Positions 7,791 through 15,543 of a stretch of DNA of 58,443 nt are shown here, in pieces. The stretch is from Geobacteraceae bacterium (lineage in GTDB: Bacteria; Desulfobacterota; Desulfuromonadia; Geobacterales; DSM-12255): assembly GCA_013377075.1 (NCBI GenBank), contig JACABD010000005.1, forward strand, positions 1 to 58,443, written 5' to 3'. Numbering within the stretch: the stretch's first letter is position 1; every line of letters starts with the position of its first letter. The notes under the pieces are model-generated. The model saw only the letters and a list, made by a program, of their open reading frames with translations. It made no database searches and had not been told where the DNA came from. A program made the position numbers and the translations under genes.

Positions 7791-9699
7791 CGAAAATCTT
7801 GCGCAGATTCTTGCCAGATTTATCGAGTCCCGGGGGGACACCGTTGTCAGGGCTGCGACCGGAACCCAGACTGTAAGGGAGCTCGCAAAGGGTGACATTG
7901 ACCTCCTTCTGCTCGACCTTGGCCTGCCGGAAATAAGCGGCGTCGAAATCCTCCAGAAAATCCGCAAATCCTCCAAACTTGCCTCTCTCCCCGTAATTAT
8001 CATCACCGGGGTCTATAAAGGTGACAAATATGCTACTGCCGCCCTCAAACTGGGGGTACAGCACTATCTGGAAAAGCCTTTTGGCAGAGAGACTCTGGAA
8101 GCCGCTCTCAATGAAACCGCCAAAGAGATAAACTCCGGACAGCAGCCATCCCTTCTTAACCGACTCCTTTTGATCTATAACGCCAAAAAGAGCGGCCTTC
8201 TGACAATAGGAAATCTTTCACCCATAACCTTTGTCAAGGGAGAACCATCCTCATTTCTAGCAAAAGGAAAGAAGGACTTCCCGGAGTTTTTGCTGGCGAA
8301 GGGGTCCATAGCAATCGACGACATGCAGGCTTTTCTCGAATCCGGCGAGGAGAGGATATTTTTCACCGAGTCGGGAATCCTCTCATTTGATGAGCTTGCA
8401 ACCGAATCGCAGCTCTATCTGACAAAGCTTCTTACAGAAAATCTCTCCAAATCCGAGGGGATCACCTTTGAGGAGAACAGCGGCAGTGAGGTCCATCCAC
8501 TGCTGCACCTCTCGATTCCGAAAGCTGTGTATGATGCTGTGAAAATTTTTCCGGAACAGTTTCAGGCTGAAAACTTTATCTCAAAAAACTCAGCCCTCTT
8601 CCCTGCCCGGACATGTCTCTTTTACAGGCGTGCAAACCTCATAGCCATGCGCGAGACTGATATTCTCACCCTGGAGAAAATAAACGGACAGCGAACGGTT
8701 GCCGAGCTTTTAAAGGAGTCCGGTGCAACACAGGAGCCGGCACTCTTTATCAACTTCCTCCATCTCATGGGGATGATCGCCCTCAATAAATCCCCCGGTG
8801 ACGAAGCATCTCCCGATTTCCACCTGAAAACCCTTTTCAACAGGCCTATTGAAGAGAGCAGAATTATGGAAGATCTGGTAATAGACTTTACCGATATTGT
8901 CGAGGAGGTTGCCGACAACGTAGTCTCGGCAATGGGAAGCAGCGGCATGGCGGCACCGCTTTCGGAACAGGAGATCAGCTTCGAACAGGCGGTGCAGAGG
9001 GAATTTGCCCTGGTCAAGGACAAGGATTATTACGCCATATTCGGCATGACTCCGGCGAAATTCAGCTTCAACACCCTTAAAGAAGCATACTTTGCAAAGA
9101 CAAGAGAGTACTCGCCAGAGCGGTTCATGGAGCTCTCCGGTTCGACATCGGCCAAGGCCCAGGAGATCCTCTCGATTTATGCCGATGCCTACAATACCCT
9201 CTCCAATGTGGTTGCCAAAGAGCGCTATGACGAAATGCTCAATGACAATATGACAATGGGGATCGACGGCAAGCAGGACGGCAAGCTCCATGCGAGGATT
9301 CAGTTTCAATCCGGCAAGGTTTTCCTCGACATGGGGGAGTATGAAAATGCCGAGAAAGCTCTCCAGGAAGCCTACACTCTTGAGCCTGACAACAGCAGTC
9401 ATGCGGCATTCCTTGCCTGGGCAATCTACAATAACAGCAGCAACAGCAAGTCGCGGGCAGCACTTGATAAGGCACGCTCACTGCTGTCAAAATCATTACA
9501 GATTGAAAAGATACCGGAAGCCTTTGCCTTCAGAGGGTGGATGCTCTATGATGAGGGACGTGACGGGCTTGCAGAAGGGGAATTTGCCAAAGCACTGAGA
9601 ATAAACCAGAAAGAGCCGACCGCTCTCAAAGGGATGAAACTGCTGAACGAAAAGCGCGAGAGCGAAAAGAAAGGTGTTTTCAGGAGATTATTCAACTGA
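7759..9699 (+). CDS. response regulator with PATAN-like, degenerate J and TPR regions
   Basis: A 646-residue multidomain cytoplasmic protein. Residues 4-115 form a receiver domain with acidic pair E9/D10, phosphoacceptor D53, T83 and K106. Residues about 130-220 (SGLLTIGNLSPITFVKG) resemble the PATAN/DUF4388 domain found in gliding and motility regulators. Residues about 420-500 (DYYAIFGMT, AYNTLSNVVAKERYDEML) fold like a DnaJ J-domain, but the HPD tripeptide that stimulates DnaK is missing: the helix II end reads REYSPERF. Residues about 505-625 look like tetratricopeptide repeats. No DNA-binding domain is present, so output is probably protein-protein interaction. It overlaps mltG by 32 nt. 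Similar receiver/J/TPR fusions occur in Geobacter-type genomes. The signal sensed is unknown. Confidence 0.82.
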   Translation: MTLRILLAEDNENLAQILARFIESRGDTVVRAATGTQTVRELAKGDIDLLLLDLGLPEISGVEILQKIRKSSKLASLPVIIITGVYKGDKYATAALKLGVQHYLEKPFGRETLEAALNETAKEINSGQQPSLLNRLLLIYNAKKSGLLTIGNLSPITFVKGEPSSFLAKGKKDFPEFLLAKGSIAIDDMQAFLESGEERIFFTESGILSFDELATESQLYLTKLLTENLSKSEGITFEENSGSEVHPLLHLSIPKAVYDAVKIFPEQFQAENFISKNSALFPARTCLFYRRANLIAMRETDILTLEKINGQRTVAELLKESGATQEPALFINFLHLMGMIALNKSPGDEASPDFHLKTLFNRPIEESRIMEDLVIDFTDIVEEVADNVVSAMGSSGMAAPLSEQEISFEQAVQREFALVKDKDYYAIFGMTPAKFSFNTLKEAYFAKTREYSPERFMELSGSTSAKAQEILSIYADAYNTLSNVVAKERYDEMLNDNMTMGIDGKQDGKLHARIQFQSGKVFLDMGEYENAEKALQEAYTLEPDNSSHAAFLAWAIYNNSSNSKSRAALDKARSLLSKSLQIEKIPEAFAFRGWMLYDEGRDGLAEGEFAKALRINQKEPTALKGMKLLNEKRESEKKGVFRRLFN

Positions 9700-9715
9700 C
9701 AAAGGGGGATCAACC

Positions 9716-10447
9716 ATGTCCAAAAAAACCGGGATACTTGCTGTTGCAGCACTGTTGACTTTGTTTGCAGGCATATCAATTGCTGAGACGGTTCAGTCAC
9801 CGGCACAAGGCAAAGGGCCGGCATCGATGATGAGACAAAGGGGAGAACTTGCCGACCCTGACAACAGATTGAAGCTGATCCGTGAAAGGCTGGGGCTTTC
9901 CGATGAGCAGGCAGCGAAAATAAAGCCGATTCTGGTTGCAGAGCAGGCGGAAATCGAGAAACTGCGCGGCAACAGCTCTCTTAACAGGGATCAGCGCCGG
10001 GCAAAACTTGAAGATCTGAACAAGGGGACATCGGAAAAGATCCGCCAGGAGTTGACCGAAGAGCAGCAGAAAAAGTATGACGCCATAAAAACAAAGATAA
10101 CTGAGACCCGCTCAAAAACCCGCGGAGTCACACCAGGCACTCAGCCTATGGATTTTACCCCTGAAAAGCGCCTTACCCGACTGACCGAGCGTCTTACTCT
10201 CACAAAAGAGCAGCAGGATCTGATCAAGCCTATCCTTGAGAGTGAATATACCAAACTCAAAGAGCTCCCGGCAAACGACACTTTCAACCGCGACCAGAGA
10301 AGGGCAAAACTTCAGGAGATAACAGGCGAAACAAATGCGAAAATAATGCCTCTCCTCACCCCGGAGCAGCAGACAAAATACAAGCTGGCAAGAGATACCA
10401 TTATTGACCGCAGATCGCAAAAAAAGAGAAGTACGGAAAAGCAGTAG
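9716..10447 (+). CDS. secreted Spy/CpxP-like protein with two tandem repeats
   Basis: A 243-residue exported protein with a Sec signal peptide (KKTGILAVAALLTLFAGISIAE). The mature part consists of two homologous helical units of about 80 residues. Unit one has LGLSDEQAAKIKPIL, then LNRDQRRAKLEDL and LTEEQQKKYDAI. Unit two has LTLTKEQQDLIKPIL, then FNRDQRRAKLQEI and LTPEQQTKYKLA. The xLTxxQ-like pairs recall Spy/CpxP periplasmic chaperones, but the sequence is not close enough to call a chaperone function. The ATG at 9716 is preceded by AAGGGGG at good spacing. An upstream start would overlap the previous gene and hide the signal peptide. The gene is 16 nt downstream of the receiver/J/TPR gene. 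Confidence 0.75.
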   Translation: MSKKTGILAVAALLTLFAGISIAETVQSPAQGKGPASMMRQRGELADPDNRLKLIRERLGLSDEQAAKIKPILVAEQAEIEKLRGNSSLNRDQRRAKLEDLNKGTSEKIRQELTEEQQKKYDAIKTKITETRSKTRGVTPGTQPMDFTPEKRLTRLTERLTLTKEQQDLIKPILESEYTKLKELPANDTFNRDQRRAKLQEITGETNAKIMPLLTPEQQTKYKLARDTIIDRRSQKKRSTEKQ

Positions 10448-10535
10448 TTAACAACAAGGAACAGGGATCAGGGGGTCAATGAAGTCTCACAATCCCCGTT
10501 CACAGTTCCCTGACTTTCAATAAGGAGTTTTACCA

Positions 10536-10826
10536 ATGATCGTCCACATTGTCCTTTTCAAACTCAATGAAGCAACCGCAGAAAATGCCGATGCAGTCAA
10601 AAACATGCTCCTCAGCATGGATGGCAAAGTACCGATGTTAAGGCATCTTGAGATAGGTACAGACATCATCCGCTCCGAGCGTTCTTATGACGTTGCTCTC
10701 TACAGCAAATTCGACAGCATTGAAGATCTTAAGGCCTATCAAATTTATCCGTATCATGCAGACACGGTTGTGCCGTTCATGAAGGCAAACTGTTCGGCAA
10801 TAGTTGCAGCAGATTACGAACTTTAA
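10536..10826 (+). CDS. Dabb (stress-responsive A/B barrel) domain protein
   Basis: A 96-residue single-domain protein matching the dimeric alpha-beta barrel (Dabb) family. It begins MIVHIVLFKLNE, has a central EIGTDIIRSERSYDVALYSKF and ends with the YQIYPYHADTVVPFM helix and the conserved AADYEL tail. Dabb proteins are small ferredoxin-fold dimers. Most bacterial members have no assigned reaction, and nothing here indicates a ligand. AAGGAG precedes the start. A YchJ-like gene follows after 12 nt, so they form a pair. The 88 nt before it include an imperfect hairpin (GGAAC at about 10461 with GTTCC at about 10506) with no T-tract. Confidence 0.85.
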   Translation: MIVHIVLFKLNEATAENADAVKNMLLSMDGKVPMLRHLEIGTDIIRSERSYDVALYSKFDSIEDLKAYQIYPYHADTVVPFMKANCSAIVAADYEL

Positions 10827-10838
10827 GGAGAATAAGAG

Positions 10839-11324
10839 ATGGCAGCAAAGAAGTGCCCGTGCGGAAGCGGACTGATATTTACAAAGTGCTGTGAACCCTT
10901 AATAAAAGGGACTTCACCGGCGTTAACAGCAGAAAGCCTCATGCGTTCCCGTTATGCAGCATACGTGAATGCAGAATTCGACTACCTCTTTGAGACGACA
11001 CACCCCCAGCACCGCAAGGGGTATGACCATGAAGGGACAAAGAAGTGGGCAGAGAGCGCCGAATGGCTTGGGCTTGAGATAGTCTCCAGCCGTGGCGGCA
11101 TTGATGATGCCCTCGGCGAAGTCGAGTTCATCGCCAGATACAACGAAGATGGAGCCGAAACAGCCCATCACGAACTTGGCAAGTTCAAGAAACTGGAAGG
11201 GAAATGGTACTTCACCGACGGCAAGATGGTAACTTCAAAACCGATCATCAGCAACAAGGTCAGCAGAAACGACCCCTGCCCCTGCGGCAGCGGCAGCAAG
11301 TACAAAAAGTGCTGCGGCAAGTAA
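10839..11324 (+). CDS. YchJ-like SEC-C motif protein (UPF0225)
   Basis: A 161-residue protein with a zinc-binding SEC-C motif at each end: [15 protein letters not shown] (6-20) and [15 protein letters not shown] near the C-terminus. Between them lies a NTF2-like YchJ middle domain ([35 protein letters not shown]). The SEC-C motif is the zinc site found at the SecA C-terminus. In YchJ-type proteins the function is unproven. Its length and double SEC-C arrangement match UPF0225. GGAG precedes the start, and the gene ends 6 nt before a strong terminator. Confidence 0.9.
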   Translation: MAAKKCPCGSGLIFTKCCEPLIKGTSPALTAESLMRSRYAAYVNAEFDYLFETTHPQHRKGYDHEGTKKWAESAEWLGLEIVSSRGGIDDALGEVEFIARYNEDGAETAHHELGKFKKLEGKWYFTDGKMVTSKPIISNKVSRNDPCPCGSGSKYKKCCGK

Positions 11325-11330
11325 TCCGCT

Positions 11331-11370
11331 AAAAGAAAAGCTCCGGCCAGATGACCGGAGCTTTTCTTTT
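11331..11370. terminator. perfect bidirectional intrinsic terminator
   Basis: The arms 11331-11346 and 11355-11370 are exact 16-bp reverse complements around an 8-nt loop, rich in A on one side and T on the other. It can end both the plus-strand ychJ-like transcript and the converging minus-strand transcript, and its right arm overlaps the stop codon of the minus gene. Confidence 0.93.
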
Positions 11371-12427
11371 ACTTCACCTGCTTCAACAGCTGCTTCCATC
11401 GCAGGATAAACCCTCGCCTGACACCGTCAGGCATGAATCTGGCAACCTCAGAATCTGCCGCAATAATCCTCAGCCGCCCACCTTCAGGGAGTACTCCTGC
11501 CTGCCCGCTCATCCCGGCAACTGTCAGATCCTTTCTTACAGGGTAGCGGTTCAGTCCTGAGCTTATGATTTTCTGGGCCTTTTCCGTACGGATAAAATCA
11601 ATCCAGAGCCTTGCATTTACCGGATTTGTGGCTCGTTTGGCAATAAGTGATGTCTCGGGAATGGCAAGGTTGTAATCAGCCATGTAGTACCAGGCAGCAG
11701 TTTTCCCCTCACCGCTAAATTTCAGCGCCTCAGAAAGGGGAATATTGTAGGCAAAAAGAAGCTCGCCACTATCAACTGCTGACAGAACAGCCTGATAGTC
11801 AGGGAACATTTTCATACTGCCATTGCCAAATCTGCGCACAAGCCCCCAGAAATCCCGGTCATGGGCAAGATCCTGGGTCAGCAGAAGCAAGGCTTTACTG
11901 CTCTTCTCCGGATCAACTGTGCCTGTTTTCCCTCGCCACTGTTCCACCCCGGCCTTCTTGCCGAGCGCTTCCCTTGTCAGGGGGAGATCCTTCTGGATAA
12001 TCAGATTTTTATTGTAAACCATGACAACCGGCTCGATGGCTACAGCAAATACCGATTGGGAAGTATCACCACCCTTCAGTATGGCTGGATCAGGCGAAGA
12101 CTGGTTGCCAAGGGCATATCCGTCCTTCATAAGAGCTGCCTGAAGGGTTACATCCCTGTTCCAGAGGATATCGGCCGAAACCTTGCCAGCAGCCACATCA
12201 CCCATGTAGCGATAGAAAACCTCACTGCTGGACATGTTGATAAAGTCGATCTTCACCCCATTGTGAAGGGCTTCGAACTCCTTTACCAGCGGGGTCGAAA
12301 CAGCACTGTCCAGATCGCCGTAGATGTAGAGATTTTTCTCTTTCAGCGGCTCCTGGGCATTAACTTCGGCAGTCAAAGAAGCCAGTACCATGAACAGCAG
12401 TGATAAAATTATTCTTGTAAGCCCCAT
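11369..12427 (-). CDS. periplasmic solute-binding protein, ABC transporter type (orphan)
   Basis: A 352-residue exported binding protein with signal peptide GLTRIILSLLFMVLASLTAEVNA. The mature sequence (LYIYGDLDSAVSTPLVKEFEALHNGVKI, FINMSSSEVFYRYMGDVAAGKVSADILW) fits the class II solute-binding proteins for Fe3+ and similar anions (FbpA/AfuA-like). Key ligand residues cannot be assigned with confidence. No ABC permease or ATPase gene is adjacent, so it is an orphan. It sits at the end of the efflux gene run, 11 nt after tolC. The start at 12427 has GAGGAG 7 nt upstream, while an upstream in-frame ATG at 12442 overlaps the tolC stop. Confidence 0.8.
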   Translation of the reverse strand: MGLTRIILSLLFMVLASLTAEVNAQEPLKEKNLYIYGDLDSAVSTPLVKEFEALHNGVKIDFINMSSSEVFYRYMGDVAAGKVSADILWNRDVTLQAALMKDGYALGNQSSPDPAILKGGDTSQSVFAVAIEPVVMVYNKNLIIQKDLPLTREALGKKAGVEQWRGKTGTVDPEKSSKALLLLTQDLAHDRDFWGLVRRFGNGSMKMFPDYQAVLSAVDSGELLFAYNIPLSEALKFSGEGKTAAWYYMADYNLAIPETSLIAKRATNPVNARLWIDFIRTEKAQKIISSGLNRYPVRKDLTVAGMSGQAGVLPEGGRLRIIAADSEVARFMPDGVRRGFILRWKQLLKQVK

Positions 12428-12438
12428 AACTTTTCTCC

Positions 12439-13734
12439 TCACTCTCCGATTCCTCCCATGGCCCAGTCAAGATTGGCTTTGGCCATCAGATAATCTGCCG
12501 CTGCCTTTGCCCTGTTGACCCGGGCTTTGAGCAGATTGGTCTGGGCATCCTCAACTTCGAGGCGGATCTTTACGCCGAATTCGAACCCCTTCTCCGCCAT
12601 GCTGAGAAGTTTTTCAGCCTGCCTGACCGTACCGGAAAGGGCCTGATAGATCTCCCCTGCCTCACGCAGGTCGTTGAGGGAGGTCTCCACCTGGAGCCTG
12701 ATGCTGTCCACCAGCTGCCGTTTCTCGATCTCCTTGGAGGCCAGATCACTCTTTGCCTGCATCACCTTGCCGTCACTTCTCATGCCGTCGAAAAAAGGGA
12801 AGGAGAGGAAAACACCGACGTTCCAGAGAGCACCGCTGCTCCTCATATCGCCCATCTCCAGCCGATGCCAGCCGCCGCTACCCTTCATGTCGATGCGCGG
12901 TTTGTTCTCAGCCGAAGCGATTTCCACCAGCTGGCCGTAAATGCCGATGCGGTGATTCAGATCCTTCAACTCGGGTCGCTTGTCAAGCGCCTGTTTCAAG
13001 GCATCTGCAAAGGGTTTACCCGTTTCCACCTTCGGGGCAAGCTCGCCAATGGCATCGACATCATAATCTACCGCCAGATTGAAACGGAGCCGCTCCTTTG
13101 ATATTTTCAGCTGGTTTTCAGCCCGTATCTGCGCAGGAACAGCATTCTCCACCGCCACCTCGGCGGCAAGGATATCGTAATCGGTTGCCACCCCGGCTGC
13201 AAAGCGGTTGCGCGACTCGTCATGATGGCGCTTTTTCTGCTCCATCTCCTCATTGGCAACCCTCAAGAGTTCCTTGGCAAGAAGCAGATTGGTAAAGGCA
13301 ATGGTCACATCGCGACGGGTAACCTGACGGGCAAGCTTCATCTGCTCGTCCGAAGTCTGTAGCCCGATCTCGGCAGCCTTAATCGCCGCGCCGATCTTAC
13401 CCCAGGTATACAGCGGTTGGGAAAATGAGAGCCCGAGCGAAGAGTCGTACTGCTTCATCCCGCCACCAAACTGGATCGGCATACCGCGATCTTCCGAGGC
13501 GGTATAGGCACTGTTCAAAGAGATCTGTGGCAGCGCTGCCGCACGCTCCTCAATGTAGCGTCCCTGCACACTTTTGCCATACTCACCGGCCCTGGCAACC
13601 TCGCGGCTTTTCTCAAGGGCAATGGAGAGCGCCTGCTCCAAAGTCAGGATCTGCGGAGCTGCATGGGCGGCAGTTGCAACGGTCAGCAGTGTGATCATGA
13701 AAATTGTTGTGCGTAATATTATATTCGGTTTCAA
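12439..13734 (-). CDS. TolC-family outer membrane efflux protein
   Basis: A 431-residue outer-membrane factor with a Sec signal peptide ending in AAHAAPQ. The body shows the two-fold TolC/OEP repeat: LTLEQALSIALEKSREV near the start, long coiled-coil helices (EEMEQKKRHHDESRNRFAAGVATDYDI), and a second copy (AEKGFEFGVKIRLEVEDAQ) near the end. TolC proteins form the trimeric exit duct for RND pumps. The RND pump and membrane fusion genes lie upstream on the same strand, so it is probably their partner. The start codon is TTG, with AAAGGAGA about 7 nt upstream. Confidence 0.9.
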   Translation of the reverse strand: MKPNIILRTTIFMITLLTVATAAHAAPQILTLEQALSIALEKSREVARAGEYGKSVQGRYIEERAAALPQISLNSAYTASEDRGMPIQFGGGMKQYDSSLGLSFSQPLYTWGKIGAAIKAAEIGLQTSDEQMKLARQVTRRDVTIAFTNLLLAKELLRVANEEMEQKKRHHDESRNRFAAGVATDYDILAAEVAVENAVPAQIRAENQLKISKERLRFNLAVDYDVDAIGELAPKVETGKPFADALKQALDKRPELKDLNHRIGIYGQLVEIASAENKPRIDMKGSGGWHRLEMGDMRSSGALWNVGVFLSFPFFDGMRSDGKVMQAKSDLASKEIEKRQLVDSIRLQVETSLNDLREAGEIYQALSGTVRQAEKLLSMAEKGFEFGVKIRLEVEDAQTNLLKARVNRAKAAADYLMAKANLDWAMGGIGE

Positions 13735-13785
13735 CCCTGTTCTCCTTTAACCTTTTTACATGGCGTTGGTAGTTGGCGGTTGCCG

Positions 13786-15543
13786 TCACACGTACGCAGG
13801 CGGCTGCCGACTGTAAACGCACTTGCGCACCCCGCGCACCCCATTTGTCAGCAGAATCTCCTCCGCCCGCTCCAGATCCTCCGGATAGAGAATCGCCTCT
13901 GCAGCATCACCATCATCAAGAAGCTTCTGCCGCATCACCCCACCCAGGAGCCCTGATTCCAGCCTTGGAGTCAGCAATCTACCATCAATTTTCAGGAAGA
14001 TGTTGTGATAGCTCCCTTCGGTCAGCTCCCCCCGCTCGTTGAGAAAGACCACCTCATCGACTTCCGGCATCGCCTGTCTTGCCGTGTCAATTGGCACTCT
14101 GCGGGTGGTCTTGTGGTAGCGGAATCTGTCGTTTGAATCGACCCTTGTGACGCTTATGGCGATACGCAGCGGCCTTTCATCGGCGGGTACCGGCTCAGAA
14201 GTGATGGTGAAGCTGCCGTTTCGTGCGAGGAGAAGCCGCACCTTCTGGGTGCCGCTGGCTGACTGCCCATGGCTCTCCAGAGCATGACGAATGGCCTCCA
14301 GATCCACAGTAAAGCCGAAAAGTTCTGCAGAGCAGCAAAGTCTTGCCAAATGGCGCTCCATGAGAGGATAACTGCCATCTTCCCGACGCAGCGACTCAAT
14401 CAGGGCAAACTCCTCCTCGAAGAGGAAAGAGGATTTCAGCAGACACTCCCGATACTCATGCTCAGGAGATGAATCGGACGTGATACCGCTGCCGATACCG
14501 AGGGTGAGGAGCTGCCTTTTTTTATCCAGATATGCCGTCCTGATGGCGACCGAGAAGAGCGCCTCGCCACCCGGAGCCACGTAGCCGATGGCGCCGCAGT
14601 AGCAGCCGCGGGGGGCACTTTCAAGCTCGAGAATGATCTCCACGCTCCGCTTTTTCGGCGCTCCGGTTATTGAACCGCAGGGGAAAAGGGCAGAAAAGAT
14701 CTGCGGCAGCGTTGTCTCCTGCTTCAGCTCTGCCGTGATGGTCGAAGTCATCTGGTGCAGGGTCGGGTAGCTCTCCACATCAAAGAGTGATTCAACCTGA
14801 ACTGTGCCGGTTCTGGCGATGATCCCCAGATCGTTTCTGAGGAGATCGACGATCATCAGATTCTCCGCCCGATCCTTTTCACTCCCCTTCAAGGCTTCAA
14901 TCTGCTCCGTATCCTCTGCAAGCCACCTGCCGCGGGGCGCTGTCCCTTTCATCGGTCTCGTTTTGATGACGCCGTTTTTCAAGGAAAAGAAGAGCTCTGG
15001 CGACGGCGAGATGATGGCAAAATCATCGGTTTCAATGTAGGCGCAAAAAGGGGCTGACTGCTTCCCTGCTGCCTGAAGGTAGAGCTGGAGCGGATCGCCT
15101 GAGAACTCTCCCTCCATGTTGAAGGTGTAATTGACCTGGTAGCAGTCGCCATCTGCTATGTATCGCTTGATCCGCTTGACCCGCTGGATGAAGTCAGCTT
15201 CGGATATGACCGGCTGTAGCAATGGCAGCTCTGAAATGCCGCTGACAGGCGTTGCAGCAGCCTCTAACCGCTCACGGAAGATGGCGAACCAGGCAAGGGG
15301 AAGTCCATCTCTCTTTTCAAGGGTTGGCAGATCGGGGTTGATGCCGCTGGCAGCCTCATAGGAGACAAAACCGGCGGCATAAAATCCACGCTTCGCATAC
15401 TCGTCAACCCTTGTCAATAGCGGCATCAACTCATCTGGACTCACTGCCGAGATTCTCTCCACGTATCCGCCAAAGCGCCAGGAGTGGGCAAATTCACCGC
15501 GGCCGAAACTGTCCAGCCTTATGAGTGGCTCAACCGTGGGCAT
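13786..15543 (-). CDS. pabB: aminodeoxychorismate synthase I / aminodeoxychorismate lyase fusion
   Basis: A 585-residue fusion for 4-aminobenzoate synthesis, a folate precursor. Residues about 70-350 form the chorismate-binding PabB domain, with RPMKGTAPRG (active-site Lys), DRAENLMIVDLLRNDLG and GSITGAPKKRSVEII. Residues about 370-585 form a class IV PLP aminotransferase fold (PabC, 4-amino-4-deoxychorismate lyase), with the PLP lysine in RYHKTTRR and a GLLGGVMR loop. A fused enzyme can convert aminodeoxychorismate directly to 4-aminobenzoate and pyruvate. The glutaminase subunit PabA is not in the window. The gene overlaps the end of the RND pump gene by 14 nt and lies between it and tolC, an unusual place for a folate gene. 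Confidence 0.92.
   Translation of the reverse strand: MPTVEPLIRLDSFGRGEFAHSWRFGGYVERISAVSPDELMPLLTRVDEYAKRGFYAAGFVSYEAASGINPDLPTLEKRDGLPLAWFAIFRERLEAAATPVSGISELPLLQPVISEADFIQRVKRIKRYIADGDCYQVNYTFNMEGEFSGDPLQLYLQAAGKQSAPFCAYIETDDFAIISPSPELFFSLKNGVIKTRPMKGTAPRGRWLAEDTEQIEALKGSEKDRAENLMIVDLLRNDLGIIARTGTVQVESLFDVESYPTLHQMTSTITAELKQETTLPQIFSALFPCGSITGAPKKRSVEIILELESAPRGCYCGAIGYVAPGGEALFSVAIRTAYLDKKRQLLTLGIGSGITSDSSPEHEYRECLLKSSFLFEEEFALIESLRREDGSYPLMERHLARLCCSAELFGFTVDLEAIRHALESHGQSASGTQKVRLLLARNGSFTITSEPVPADERPLRIAISVTRVDSNDRFRYHKTTRRVPIDTARQAMPEVDEVVFLNERGELTEGSYHNIFLKIDGRLLTPRLESGLLGGVMRQKLLDDGDAAEAILYPEDLERAEEILLTNGVRGVRKCVYSRQPPAYV

Noticed and set aside
10448-10535. Imperfect GGAAC/GTTCC hairpin before the Dabb gene
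   Set aside because: The arms are weak and no T-tract follows, so a terminator or small RNA is not supported.
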